NCBI GenBank assembly: GCA_903931945.1
Contig: CAIZEI010000033.1
Coordinates: 1-64,000 of the forward strand
From: an uncultured Hyphomicrobiales bacterium
GTDB lineage: Bacteria > Pseudomonadota > Alphaproteobacteria > Rhizobiales > Beijerinckiaceae
Reading direction: 5' to 3'
Length of the DNA: 64,000 nt
The position numbers and the translations under genes were made by a program. A model generated the notes under the pieces. It was given only the letters and a program-made list of their open reading frames with translations. It was not told where the DNA came from and made no database searches. Below, piece after piece: positions 17,367 through 25,988 of the stretch (the stretch's first letter is position 1; every line of letters begins with the position of its first letter).

Positions 17367-18257
17367 TCAGGCGCGACCGCCGGAGCGGCTCTGCCCATCG
17401 CGCGCCTGTTTATTGGAAGGATCGACTATGAGGGCGCGACCGTAGGATTCGCTGGCCTTTGCACGATCGCCCTGCTTCTCATAGGCCAGGCCAAGCCCCG
17501 CCCAGGCGTCCGCATTCTTGTTGCTGACATTCAGGGCGGCGTTGAAATCTTCGATCGCCAGATCATATTTGCCAAGCTCTGTCAGGCTCTGGCCTCGCGA
17601 AATATAAGGCGCGGCGGCAAAGGGATCGCGGTCGATCGCATTGTCGAAATCTGTGACTGCGCGATTGTGATCGCCATTGCGTTGAAAGATCAGTCCACGC
17701 GCATGAAACGCCTGTGCGCCCTCCGGGTTGAGCTTGATCGCCTGATCAAGATCGCTCATCGCATCCTGCAAATTGCCGCGCGCGCGAAGCAGGTTCGCGC
17801 GGCCCAGATAGGCCGGCGCGCGATTGGGGTTGGCGGAAATCGCATGGCTGAAATCAGCAAGCGCGGCGTCGTTCTGATTGATCTGGCGTTCAGCGAGCGC
17901 CCGGTTTGTGAAGGCCGCAGCATCGCCTGGGTTGAGTTTGATCGCCACAGTAAAATCGGCGATAGCTTCCTGATAGCGGCCCGCCCGCGCGTAGGCCGTT
18001 CCGCGCGTATTATAGGCCTGAGCGTTGCCAGGATTGCGCTTGATGACATCCGACAACGACGCGATGTTATCGGCGAAAGAGGCGTCCGGCGCTTCAAATT
18101 CGGCAATGCCCGGGCCGCCGGACAAAGCGCCGCTGGCGTCGCCGCCGCAACCCGCTAGCAAGAGCCCGCCCAGGAAAACCACGGCAAGCGCCGCCGCCTG
18201 CGGTATCTTCAGGAGTTCTGGAAATGGCGAAGGCGTCAAGACGGGACTCATGTTCAT
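17367..18257 (-). CDS. TPR-repeat lipoprotein
   Basis: 296 residues. A hydrophobic signal ending GGLLLAGC forms a lipobox, so the mature protein should be lipid-anchored at that Cys (near residue 37). Six or more tetratricopeptide repeats follow from about residue 75, with the recurring pattern AYxxRGxAYxxxGxYxxAIxDFxxAIxLNP. Such outer-membrane TPR lipoproteins (NlpI-like) act as scaffolds for envelope complexes. The C-terminal tail is Arg/Ser/Gly-rich. It stands alone, downstream of rpsU. Confidence 0.88.
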   Translation of the reverse strand: MNMSPVLTPSPFPELLKIPQAAALAVVFLGGLLLAGCGGDASGALSGGPGIAEFEAPDASFADNIASLSDVIKRNPGNAQAYNTRGTAYARAGRYQEAIADFTVAIKLNPGDAAAFTNRALAERQINQNDAALADFSHAISANPNRAPAYLGRANLLRARGNLQDAMSDLDQAIKLNPEGAQAFHARGLIFQRNGDHNRAVTDFDNAIDRDPFAAAPYISRGQSLTELGKYDLAIEDFNAALNVSNKNADAWAGLGLAYEKQGDRAKASESYGRALIVDPSNKQARDGQSRSGGRA

Positions 18258-18327
18258 TCGCTGGCGGTGGCGCTCTGGTCAACCCGGCGGATTGAAACTG
18301 ATCGATACACCCATAACACAAAGCCTG

Positions 18328-18365
18328 CCAACAAAGACAGCGCCCCGCAGGCAAAGCAGGGGCGC
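18328..18365 (-). terminator. Probable rho-independent terminator after rpsU
   Basis: On the minus strand a stem gcgcccc/ggggcgc (18365-18359 with 18346-18340) around a 12-base loop is followed by tgtctttgttgg. The U-tract is interrupted but adequate, and the position 45 bases after the rpsU stop fits. Confidence 0.5.
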
Positions 18366-18409
18366 CAGAGGATCATCGGTCCAAGACGGCGGACAGCCGG
18401 AGAGCCAGC

Positions 18410-18652
18410 CTAGCGACGAACGCCCACTTCAGGTTTCGGCTTGGACGGCAACAGGCCTTCGCGCTGCATCTTCTTGCGGGCCAGCTTGCGCGCCCGGCGC
18501 ACGGCTTCAGCGGACTCGCGGGCGCGCTTTTCCGACGGCTTCTCGTAATGGTCGCGAAGCTTCATCTCGCGAAAGATGCCTTCCCGCTGCATTTTTTTCT
18601 TCAGCGCCTTCAGCGCCTGATCGACATTGTTGTCGCGAACGAGAACCTGCAC
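18410..18652 (-). CDS. rpsU: 30S ribosomal protein S21
   Basis: 80 residues, highly basic, beginning [20 protein letters not shown] and carrying the typical [20 protein letters not shown] segment. It is a small-subunit protein involved in initiation. The start codon is GTG at 18652, with aaggaa six bases before it. The C-terminal extension [18 protein letters not shown] is typical of alphaproteobacterial S21. Confidence 0.95.
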   Translation of the reverse strand: MQVLVRDNNVDQALKALKKKMQREGIFREMKLRDHYEKPSEKRARESAEAVRRARKLARKKMQREGLLPSKPKPEVGVRR

Positions 18653-18892
18653 TCGCTATTCCTTGCGTTGAGGCGCACGCTCCGGACTGCATGCGGCAAT
18701 AAATCGAAAACAGGAAAACCGGCGCGTCACGGAGCGCCTGAAACGTGAAGGGGGCGGATATCAGACCCTGCCGTCATTGTCCAGCGCCCGAGATGGAAAT
18801 TTGACGGTTGCACCGTCTTGCGCAAGGACCGCTGGCGGGGCTAAGGCTCGCCAGCGGTCGCCGCCCCAACGCGCCGCAGAGGCTCGATCACC

Positions 18893-20356
18893 ATGCAATC
18901 CCGGACCGCCGCGCCAGCGCAATACCACGGCGCAGCAAAGGCAGCGGCCTTCGCCTGCTGCATCCATGCGCTCGTCTGGAGCTTCGCGCCGCCGATCTAT
19001 TTCGGCAATCTGCACAGCGACACAGTCGAGGTCCTCTCCTGGGCGACACATTGGGACTGGGGCTATTTCAAGCACCCTCCGCTGATTGTCTGGCTTTTCA
19101 GGTTGCTGCTCGGCGCGCCGGGGTCGCGCATGGTCAACCTTCTGATCCTGTCGCAGGCGAGCGTTCTGCTGTCCGCTGCCCTGATCTGGCGGACCGTGCG
19201 GATTTATGCGAGCCCGCGCGCAGCATTGACGGCGGTCGTCATCTATCTGGCGTCGCCGCCCGCGACCTATTTTGCGACGCAGGTCAATCACAATTCCATT
19301 GTCATTCCGTTCGGCATCGCCATTTGCTGTTTTGGCCTGCGCTTTTTCGAAGAAAAGCAAAGTTCTGACGCGCTGCTTTTGGGGATTGCCGCCGGATTGG
19401 CCCTGCTAACCAAATATCAGGCGGCTTTTTTCCTGATGACGCTCGCTACAATCGCTGCGGTTATTCCTGGATATCGCTGGGTTTGGCGCGATGTTCGCGG
19501 ATATGGCGCAGCGTTGCTGGCGCTGACGATTTTCGCGCCGCATGTCTGGTGGGATTACGAGCACAACTGGCGGACATTGGCCTATGCCTCGTCGGATCGA
19601 CCACTGCGAACGCTGGCCGATTTTGCCGCCGGACTCAACGAATTGCTGGACGGCCTGCTGATGTGCGCCGTCGGGCCTGCGCTGGCGTGGCTTGTGCTGG
19701 GGCGGCCCCATCCGCAACGCGCCGAAGGCCTGCCTTTCCGCATCGGATTGCTGCTGGCGGCGACCCCGATTGCGATCATGATCGGTCTCGGGTTTCTCAG
19801 TGGGCAGGTGCTGCGGCAGGGCTGGTTGATCCCGCTGTTTCCAGCGTCGGCGATCGGACTGGCGCTGATGTTCAGGGCTGAACGGGAGGGCGTTGCGCCT
19901 CGCGCCATCGCCTGGCGTGCGATCTTTGTGTCCTGTTGCAATGCCGCTGCATTCGCTGTGTTTTTATTCTTCCGGGCTTGGTCGGGCCATGCGGTCACCG
20001 CCTATTCGCTTGACAGCGCTGAGCTGACGGAGTCCATCCAGAACGTCTGGCGCAAGCAAAACAACGGACCCGTATTATGTTTGCAGATGCCGAACCGGTC
20101 GTATGCGCTCGGAACGATGCTGCATCTCGATCCCCCGCCGCTGGTCTTCGATCTCCCCATGCCTCCGCATGGGGAAGCTGACCTGTCGCCCTGTCGCCCA
20201 ACCGGCGGGCTGATCATTGTGCCGGAGGGCGAGCCGGTCAACGCTGTCTTGCAGGCCGTGGGTCTGCGCCATGAACGCGTGAGCGCTGCAAACTATCCTC
20301 GCATCGGCAATAATATCTGGACGTTTGAACTCTATTTTGTGTCGGCGGAGCGATAG
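18893..20356 (+). CDS. GT39/ArnT-like membrane glycosyltransferase
   Basis: 487 residues with about eleven membrane helices. The first periplasmic loop carries HSDTVEVLSWATHWDWGYFKHPPL, with the acidic residues and the HPP motif expected in PMT_2/GT39 enzymes, and GLALLTKYQAAFF is typical of the same family. Members transfer a sugar from a polyprenyl-phosphate donor to lipid A, protein or other envelope acceptors on the periplasmic side. Donor and acceptor are unknown, and no lipid-carrier or sugar-synthesis genes adjoin it. Confidence 0.8.
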   Translation: MQSRTAAPAQYHGAAKAAAFACCIHALVWSFAPPIYFGNLHSDTVEVLSWATHWDWGYFKHPPLIVWLFRLLLGAPGSRMVNLLILSQASVLLSAALIWRTVRIYASPRAALTAVVIYLASPPATYFATQVNHNSIVIPFGIAICCFGLRFFEEKQSSDALLLGIAAGLALLTKYQAAFFLMTLATIAAVIPGYRWVWRDVRGYGAALLALTIFAPHVWWDYEHNWRTLAYASSDRPLRTLADFAAGLNELLDGLLMCAVGPALAWLVLGRPHPQRAEGLPFRIGLLLAATPIAIMIGLGFLSGQVLRQGWLIPLFPASAIGLALMFRAEREGVAPRAIAWRAIFVSCCNAAAFAVFLFFRAWSGHAVTAYSLDSAELTESIQNVWRKQNNGPVLCLQMPNRSYALGTMLHLDPPPLVFDLPMPPHGEADLSPCRPTGGLIIVPEGEPVNAVLQAVGLRHERVSAANYPRIGNNIWTFELYFVSAER

Positions 20357-20546
20357 GCGGAGGGGCGGTGCGGGAAATGCGATATCAACACATTCGTTAC
20401 AGGGATTTCGGATTGAAGACGCGAACGTTCTGAGAAGCCGAAAGGGTATTGTCGGTTCTGATTACGATCAAGCTTCGAGGAATCACACGCGTCGGTGGCT
20501 GATTGAATTATGAAAGCTCGGCATTCGATCTATTTTGGGGATACGC
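20357..20546. other. Intergenic, lower-GC region without recognised features
   Basis: About 190 bases between the GT39-like gene and the small ORF on the opposite strand. Base composition is noticeably more AT-rich than the surroundings, and this continues to about 20930. No promoter, repeat or RNA was recognised. Confidence 0.4.
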
Positions 20547-20795
20547 TTAGCCCGATAGGACCTCGCCCTTTGAAAGGGTTGAAGCCACCAAGCTTGTCCC
20601 TCCTGCCCAAATTGTTTTGAGCGTTGCGAGAAAGCCAATCGAGAGTTTTGATATTGTCGATGTGTGTCTGTTTTCCATGTTTTTCTCCTTGTTCATGTTT
20701 ATCGATAGTATTTCGATGAACCACGCCAGCCCAAGAAGGGCGGACGCTGTGATTAAGAAGGGCAACAGAGACAAGACATTGGCGCGGACGTTCAT
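20547..20795 (-). CDS. Small hypothetical membrane protein
   Basis: 82 residues with one clear transmembrane segment at about 6-30 (LLPFLITASALLGLAWF), then a hydrophilic stretch with NKEKN and a moderately hydrophobic second half. The start at 20795 is supported by ggagg seven bases upstream. A second in-frame ATG at 20678 is preceded by aaggag, so a 43-residue internal product is also possible. The AT-richer composition and non-family sequence suggest an acquired or fast-evolving gene. I do not recognise a family. Confidence 0.5.
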   Translation of the reverse strand: MNVRANVLSLLPFLITASALLGLAWFIEILSINMNKEKNMENRHTSTISKLSIGFLATLKTIWAGGTSLVASTLSKGEVLSG

Positions 20796-21063
20796 AAAGC
20801 ATCCTCCCACCTGACCCACTGGGCTAAACGTACCTCCAAGTAACAAATTTCATTGTACCACAGATTGGGGAGCAAATTTTAGACTTCTGTTTTTTAGACC
20901 TCCGCAGTATTTCTGATCAAATTGATTCTGGCGTTGCAGTTTTCCCACGGATCGTGTCTCCACCGCGCTTCCGGCTTTTGCGCCGCCATCCTTTCAGGCG
21001 GTCGCCCCATGCGCTTGCCGCGCAATCTGGCGCGGGCGCGGCAATCGATAGCAAATGCTCCTA
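20796..21063. other. Intergenic region, no recognised feature
   Basis: 268 bases upstream of the small ORF and downstream of the HTH gene, both on the minus strand. The part up to about 20930 is AT-rich (for example gtaccacagattgggg followed by T-rich sequence) and could hold the promoter of the small ORF. Nothing else is apparent. Confidence 0.4.
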
Positions 21064-21504
21064 TCAGGACAGTTCAAGCGCGCGCGCAGCCAGGGCGACC
21101 AAGCGCGGAATAGGTTTTGCCCCTTGCTCGTAATAGGCCACCATGCGGCGGCTTAATCCAAGAGCCTTGGCCGCGTTGTCAAGCGTGTAGGCCTTGCGTT
21201 CGCGCCAATGTTTGAATGCGGCAGGCGACATGGTAATTCCTGCTTGCTCCTGCGCAAGCCGCCACAACGTATCCGCGGACATATCGATTTCGTCCGACCA
21301 AACAACATCAGTTCCCACATCGCCAACACGTACAGCGCGGAATAAATCGAGGTTGCTTCGCAACGGTTCATAGACGCGGAATGTTGCGACAAGACCCGCT
21401 ACATCCACATGGCTTTCCTCGCCTGTTGTCCATCGAATGCGCAACGTCAGCGGCTTTTTCACGGCGGATACAGCAGCGATGCGCGGCAAGGTTTTCCTCG
21501 GCAT
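21064..21504 (-). CDS. DUF2442 plus XRE-type HTH protein (antitoxin-like)
   Basis: 146 residues in two parts. Residues about 15-75 match DUF2442 (VAGLVATFRVYEPLR, VWSDEIDMSADTLW). Residues about 90-140 are a compact helix-turn-helix (LDNAAKALGLSRRMVAYYEQG). It starts two bases after the stop of the DUF4160 gene, forming a tight two-gene operon. The pairing and the DNA-binding C-terminus suggest an autoregulatory antitoxin-like partner, but this is inference. Confidence 0.75.
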   Translation of the reverse strand: MPRKTLPRIAAVSAVKKPLTLRIRWTTGEESHVDVAGLVATFRVYEPLRSNLDLFRAVRVGDVGTDVVWSDEIDMSADTLWRLAQEQAGITMSPAAFKHWRERKAYTLDNAAKALGLSRRMVAYYEQGAKPIPRLVALAARALELS

Positions 21505-21506
21505 GA

Positions 21507-21740
21507 TCAACCTCGTTTGTTGAGTGTCGCCCATTCCCGGGCGAGCATGTCTTGATGTTCCCGCGCCCATGCCAAGGCTTCAGCGATTTGCGCCGGTCGC
21601 GCGTCGCCCGCGATCACGATAAAATCCGAAATCCGCACAAGCGCCTGAAAATCTGGCGCAACGATGTGGAAATGCGGGGGGTGATGATCGTCGGCGTACA
21701 TTCGCACGGAGACGGAGCCAAAGCGATGTAATGTTGGCAT
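21507..21740 (-). CDS. DUF4160 family protein (putative toxin-like partner)
   Basis: 77 residues with the DUF4160 hallmark SVSVRMYADDHHPPHFHI near the N-terminus, followed by a predicted beta strand and the helix AEALAWAREHQDMLAREW. The start is set at the ATG at 21740, so that the family motif begins about ten residues in; upstream frame extends to 21794. DUF4160 genes are frequently paired with DUF2442 genes in bacterial and plasmid genomes. The biochemical activity is not established. Confidence 0.75.
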   Translation of the reverse strand: MPTLHRFGSVSVRMYADDHHPPHFHIVAPDFQALVRISDFIVIAGDARPAQIAEALAWAREHQDMLAREWATLNKRG

Positions 21741-21857
21741 GAGCGCTGGGTTCTCATTTAGTGCAACTATTGCACTTTTGAGACACGCAATCAAGAGAAA
21801 TCAAATCGCGTTGTGCTCCTGACTTTTAGGGCAAGAGGAGCCAATGCTTTCAACAGC

Positions 21858-23135
21858 CTAATCGCCATCCCCCGCGCGTCCAAATCTCTGCTCAATATAG
21901 CTCGAAACCATGGCCTTGAATTCATCGGCAATGCCGGCGCCGCGCAGGGTGGCAACCTTCTTGCCATCGACAAAAACCGGCGCGATTGGCGTTTCGCCTG
22001 TGCCCGGCAGCGATATGCCGATATCGGCGTGTTTGGATTCGCCGGGGCCATTCACGATGCAGCCCATGACGGCGACATTGAGATTTTCCACGCCCGGATA
22101 ACGTGCTTTCCAGCCCGGCATTTCATCGCGCAGATAGGTCTGGATGTCGCGCGCCAGTTCCTGAAAAACAGTCGATGTCGTGCGCCCGCATCCCGGGCAA
22201 GCGGCGACTTGCGGGACGAACGTGCGAAACCCCATGGTCTGCAGCAATTCCTGCGCGACAAGAACTTCCTGCGTGCGGTCGCCGCCCGGTTCCGGCGTCA
22301 GCGAGACCCGGATGGTGTCGCCAATGCCGTCCTGCAGCAAGACGCCCATAGCGGCGGAGGACGCGACAATGCCCTTTGAGCCCATACCCGCCTCGGTGAG
22401 GCCGAGATGCAGCGCATGATCCGTACGGGCGGCCAGCATCCGGTAGACGGCGATCAAATCCTGCACCGCTGAAACTTTGGCCGACAGGATGATCCGGTCA
22501 CGCGAAAGCCCTATCTCTTCCGCCCGTTCCGCCGACCAGATCGCCGAGCGGACGAGCGCCTCGCGGGTGATCGCGCGGGCGTCGAGGGGACGCGCTGAAC
22601 GGGCGTTCTGATCCATCATGCCAGTCAGCAATTCCTGATCGAGCGAGCCCCAGTTGGCGCCGATGCGGACGGATTTGCCGTGCAGGATCGCCTGTTCGAC
22701 GATGGCCGAGAATTGCTGGTCTTTCTTGTCCTTGAAGCCGACATTGCCCGGATTTATGCGATATTTATCGAGCGCTTTTGCGCAATCGGGATAATCCTTG
22801 AGCAGCGTATGCCCATTGTAGTGAAAGTCCCCGACAATGGGGGCATGGACGCCCATCGCCAGCAGATTGTCCTTGATACGCGGCACGGCGGCCGCCGCTT
22901 CGGCCCGGTCAACCGTAATGCGCACGATTTCCGATCCGGCGCGAGCCAGAGCGGCGCACTGCGCCGTCGTCGAAGCAACGTCCGCTGTGTCAGTGTTCGT
23001 CATGGATTGAACGACGATCGGGGCTTGACCGCCGACAATGACCGATCCTTTGCCCTCGCCGACTCGCACGCCAATGCTGCGATGGCGCGGGGCAGGCGCG
23101 GCTGCGGGATTTTCAGACGGAATTTCATGGGTCAT
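21858..23135 (-). CDS. ispG: 4-hydroxy-3-methylbut-2-enyl diphosphate synthase
   Basis: 425 residues. A TIM-barrel N-terminal region ([27 protein letters not shown]) is followed by the 4Fe-4S ligands in ACPGCGRTT and [10 protein letters not shown]. The enzyme reduces MEcPP to HMBPP in the MEP isoprenoid pathway, whose first gene dxs lies at the right edge of the window. The start at 23135 is preferred over the longer frame to 23231, because the added leader would overlap the PH-domain gene's upstream region and has no family similarity. Confidence 0.95.
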   Translation of the reverse strand: MTHEIPSENPAAAPAPRHRSIGVRVGEGKGSVIVGGQAPIVVQSMTNTDTADVASTTAQCAALARAGSEIVRITVDRAEAAAAVPRIKDNLLAMGVHAPIVGDFHYNGHTLLKDYPDCAKALDKYRINPGNVGFKDKKDQQFSAIVEQAILHGKSVRIGANWGSLDQELLTGMMDQNARSARPLDARAITREALVRSAIWSAERAEEIGLSRDRIILSAKVSAVQDLIAVYRMLAARTDHALHLGLTEAGMGSKGIVASSAAMGVLLQDGIGDTIRVSLTPEPGGDRTQEVLVAQELLQTMGFRTFVPQVAACPGCGRTTSTVFQELARDIQTYLRDEMPGWKARYPGVENLNVAVMGCIVNGPGESKHADIGISLPGTGETPIAPVFVDGKKVATLRGAGIADEFKAMVSSYIEQRFGRAGDGD

Positions 23136-23264
23136 TGCCACAGCATCCTTGTACCCCGCCCGAACGAACCGCAAATGATCGGGTCGATCTGCAAACTGCA
23201 AGCTCTGGTTTGCTCCGAAGGCTTCCCCCATATAGCATTGCGCGGCGCTTTCCGAGGGGCTTTC

Positions 23265-23723
23265 ATGTCATATGTTCGTCATGTTCTGCAGCCGGGCGAA
23301 AAGCTGCTGGTGAGCGGTCGGCTGCACTGGATCGGCTATTGCCACGCGTTGGCCTGGTTGATTCCCGCCATTCTCCTGCTCCTGTTGCGGCCTCAGGCGC
23401 CGTCCATGCGCCTGGTGTTTGAAATCGGAGCCGTCATCGCAGCCATTGCGAGCTTTGCCTATGCTTTGCGAACCGCATTGCTGCGCTGGGGCACGGAGAT
23501 CGGCGTCACAGACCGGCGGGTGATCTACAAGCACGGGCTGATATCGCGCTACACGGCGGAAATGAATATGGACAAGATTGAAACCGTATCTGTTGATCAA
23601 TCCTTGCTGGGTCGCATCTTCGACTATGGCGAAATCTCGATCAAAGGGTCGGGCGCCAGTATCGAGACGCTGAAACAGATCGCCGAACCGCTGTCGCTAC
23701 GAGCCGCCATAACCGCGCGGTGA
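23265..23723 (+). CDS. bPH2 (PH-like) domain membrane protein
   Basis: 152 residues with two hydrophobic segments (about 24-40 and 47-66), followed by a bacterial PH domain of the DUF304 type: [34 protein letters not shown] and [12 protein letters not shown]. Only the final part of the long frame starting at 22680 is real; the ATG at 23265 has gagggg upstream. Such proteins bind membranes or membrane proteins and their roles are mostly unknown. Divergent from ispG. Confidence 0.85.
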   Translation: MSYVRHVLQPGEKLLVSGRLHWIGYCHALAWLIPAILLLLLRPQAPSMRLVFEIGAVIAAIASFAYALRTALLRWGTEIGVTDRRVIYKHGLISRYTAEMNMDKIETVSVDQSLLGRIFDYGEISIKGSGASIETLKQIAEPLSLRAAITAR

Positions 23724-23758
23724 AGCGTTTTGCACGCTGCCTGTCGGGGACTGAAGCG

Positions 23759-25315
23759 TTACTTCCCGATGCAATATTCGCCGTCCTCATTGCGTGAAAT
23801 GAGATTCTCTGCGCGCAAACGCTCGATCTCAAGCACAATTTCGCGCCCGTCGCGGCTGCCCACAGCTGTCATAATGGCGGCAAAATGCATCGGCTTACTT
23901 TCCAGCGCCTGCCGCACTGTCTGATAGCGGGCGGGACCAGAGATCTTCGGCGCCTCAGGCACGCGCGAGGTGACCCCCGGCTTGCGCGACAACGGAAATG
24001 TCAGGTCGAAACCGGCCTTGGCGCCAATGCCGCGCTGGGGCGCCGAAGGGTCCATCGGCATAACCCGCATATTGGGCAGGACAATGATATCCTTGTCGGC
24101 CTGGAACCGGCTCGACATCGCCCATTCCATTTCCATATCCGAACGCACATCGACATCGGGGTCAGTCACAAATACATGTTTGGCGGTCCGAATAGCGCCC
24201 AGAATCATCACAATGGCGGCGCGGGCGTCGCCATCGCTGTTTTTGCGCATGGCTACGCGAACATGGCCGCTGGCGCCCGGCCCGCCGGGAATATGCACTT
24301 CTGTCGGCATGAGGCCCGCCTGCCGCAACAGCGTGAAAATCTCCGCTTCGAGCAACACCTGTCGCATTGGCACACTGTCGCATTCTGCGAGTTTGCGGCC
24401 GACGCCATGTTTGATGGTCTGGTAGAGCGGATCGCGGCGATGCGTGATGGCGGTGCAATGGAAAATGGGGTCGCCATGCACGGGCCCGTAAAAACCCATG
24501 TATTCGCCATAGGGGCCTTCATCCTCAACATAGCCTCGCGCATCGAAATAGCCCTCGAGCACGACCTCCGCGTCAGCAGGCACGTAAATATCGTTGGTCA
24601 CGCATTTGACGACAGGGACATCCTCGCCCCGGAAGGTGCCGACACGGTTGATTTCATCGCCCGGCGCGCCACGCGTCGTCGCCGCCATCAGGTCCATGGG
24701 ATGCGCGCCTATGGTGAAACTGATCGGCAGCTTTTCACCGCGCTCGACACAGCCGAGGTACATCGCACGCAAGTCGGACGGCGCGGTGACATTGACGCCG
24801 CATCGATCCTTTCCGCGCAACATCAGCCGGCGTGACCCAACGTTGCTGCGCCCGGTCAAGGGATCGAGCGTGTAGTCAATACCACTCGAAATATAGGGTG
24901 CGCCGTCCCATTCATGCTGCACGTGGAAGGGCAGTTTTGTCAGATCGACATCCCCGCCAGTCAGCACAACTTGCTGCGCCGGCGCTTCGCCCGATGACAC
25001 GACGAACGAGCTTTTAGGATTGGCGATGCGGCGCTGCAATTCCTCGCGGGCGTCCTTTTCCGGCACGCCAATGGCGGCGGCAAGGCGCTTGCGTGAGCCC
25101 GAGACTGTGGCGAGAAGTTCGGTTTGTTCGGGACCAGCCTTGCGGAACAGCACGGCTTTTGGCGTTGCTTCGATGATGGCGCTGAGATCGGAGAGATTGA
25201 CCTGTTCGTCATGCGTTTCGAGTTCGCCAATGGCGGCGAACTTTTCCACGAGACTGCGCAGGCGGAATTTGTCGGGATCCCATCTGGATGCTTCGGTCGA
25301 TGTCGAATGCGTCAA
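23759..25315 (-). CDS. UbiD-family prenylated-FMN (de)carboxylase
   Basis: 518 residues. UbiD-family features include PFHVQHEWDGAPYISSGI, RLMLRGKDRCGVNV and the glutamate-rich VEDEGPYGEYMGFYG, containing the E-x-x-x-x-E pair used with the conserved Arg for prFMN chemistry. The start is TTG at 25315, with gggagg five bases before it. Members decarboxylate or carboxylate aromatic and alpha,beta-unsaturated acids. The neighbouring MarR regulator and ring-cleavage genes suggest an aromatic acid substrate. No UbiX-like flavin prenyltransferase is in the window. Confidence 0.88.
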   Translation of the reverse strand: MTHSTSTEASRWDPDKFRLRSLVEKFAAIGELETHDEQVNLSDLSAIIEATPKAVLFRKAGPEQTELLATVSGSRKRLAAAIGVPEKDAREELQRRIANPKSSFVVSSGEAPAQQVVLTGGDVDLTKLPFHVQHEWDGAPYISSGIDYTLDPLTGRSNVGSRRLMLRGKDRCGVNVTAPSDLRAMYLGCVERGEKLPISFTIGAHPMDLMAATTRGAPGDEINRVGTFRGEDVPVVKCVTNDIYVPADAEVVLEGYFDARGYVEDEGPYGEYMGFYGPVHGDPIFHCTAITHRRDPLYQTIKHGVGRKLAECDSVPMRQVLLEAEIFTLLRQAGLMPTEVHIPGGPGASGHVRVAMRKNSDGDARAAIVMILGAIRTAKHVFVTDPDVDVRSDMEMEWAMSSRFQADKDIIVLPNMRVMPMDPSAPQRGIGAKAGFDLTFPLSRKPGVTSRVPEAPKISGPARYQTVRQALESKPMHFAAIMTAVGSRDGREIVLEIERLRAENLISRNEDGEYCIGK

Positions 25316-25416
25316 GTTACCCTCCCGAAATCCGGATCGTTCAGGGTGATTTAATCGGCTTCAGGCTGGAGTTCCACCTTTATCTCAATGCAGCGGCGAG
25401 GGGCGATCCGTCTTGT

Positions 25417-25875
25417 TTACGCCGGGTGCGACCCGTCAAAGTCAAGCGTTGTCACGCGCAGCAATGCGCTTCGCAAAGTCGCGGCATCGTTTTTCCCGAA
25501 CGATTGCTCGAACTCCCGCTGCGCATCGTTCCATTTGTCAGCCGCGATCGTCAAACGCGCTTGGCCCACAGCCGTTAATCCCAGACGACGCGTCCGCGCG
25601 TCATCGCCCGCGCCAATCTTCAATAGGCCATCTCGTTCAAGGGGGCGGATCGCTCGGCCTAAAGTCGTGCGATCCATCACCATGGACTTCGCGAGTTCAT
25701 TGATAGACAGAGGCCCCAGCCGCTTGAGTTTCGTCAGGATCGAGTATTGCGTCGTCCGCAACCCTGCGGCCCCCAAATGGAAATCGTAGAGTTGACTGAC
25801 GCGCCTGGCCGCTTGGCGAAGCGCCAGGCAATTGCAGGGAGCCGGCTCTGCGGTCTCCGGTTCTTTGAACTCCAT
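25417..25875 (-). CDS. MarR-family transcriptional regulator
   Basis: A winged-helix regulator of 152 residues from the chosen start. The motif CNCLALRQAARRVSQLYD and the wing DDARTRRLGLTAVGQ are typical of a MarR subgroup. Starts are uncertain: the ATG at 25875 has aagga upstream, and an ATG at 25908 is also in frame. The gene is divergent from a MATE pump. The intervening palindromes (25925-25968) look like its operator, so it likely represses the pump and perhaps itself, responding to an aromatic ligand. Confidence 0.85.
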   Translation of the reverse strand: MEFKEPETAEPAPCNCLALRQAARRVSQLYDFHLGAAGLRTTQYSILTKLKRLGPLSINELAKSMVMDRTTLGRAIRPLERDGLLKIGAGDDARTRRLGLTAVGQARLTIAADKWNDAQREFEQSFGKNDAATLRSALLRVTTLDFDGSHPA

Positions 25876-25924
25876 GGCGTTCGGTCCTTGCTCAGGCGTC
25901 CGTGACATCGTGCATTGACAATAG

Positions 25925-25968
25925 GCGCATATGCGCATATCCAGGTCAAGAGAAAGGCGCATATGCAC
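25925..25968. promoter_or_regulatory. Tandem palindromic operator between marR and MATE genes
   Basis: A perfect 12-bp palindrome gcgcatatgcgc at 25925-25936 is followed 32 bases on by the near-identical gcgcatatgcac at 25957-25968, three helical turns apart. Both lie between the divergent MarR-family gene and the MATE transporter, the usual place for a MarR-family operator. Confidence 0.6.
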
Positions 25969-25988
25969 TTAATCTCTGGGAGATCCGC

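Noticed and set aside
22680-23264. Long N-terminal extension of the PH-domain protein
   Set aside because: Runs antisense through ispG; the family N-terminus and a gagggg site place the start at 23265.
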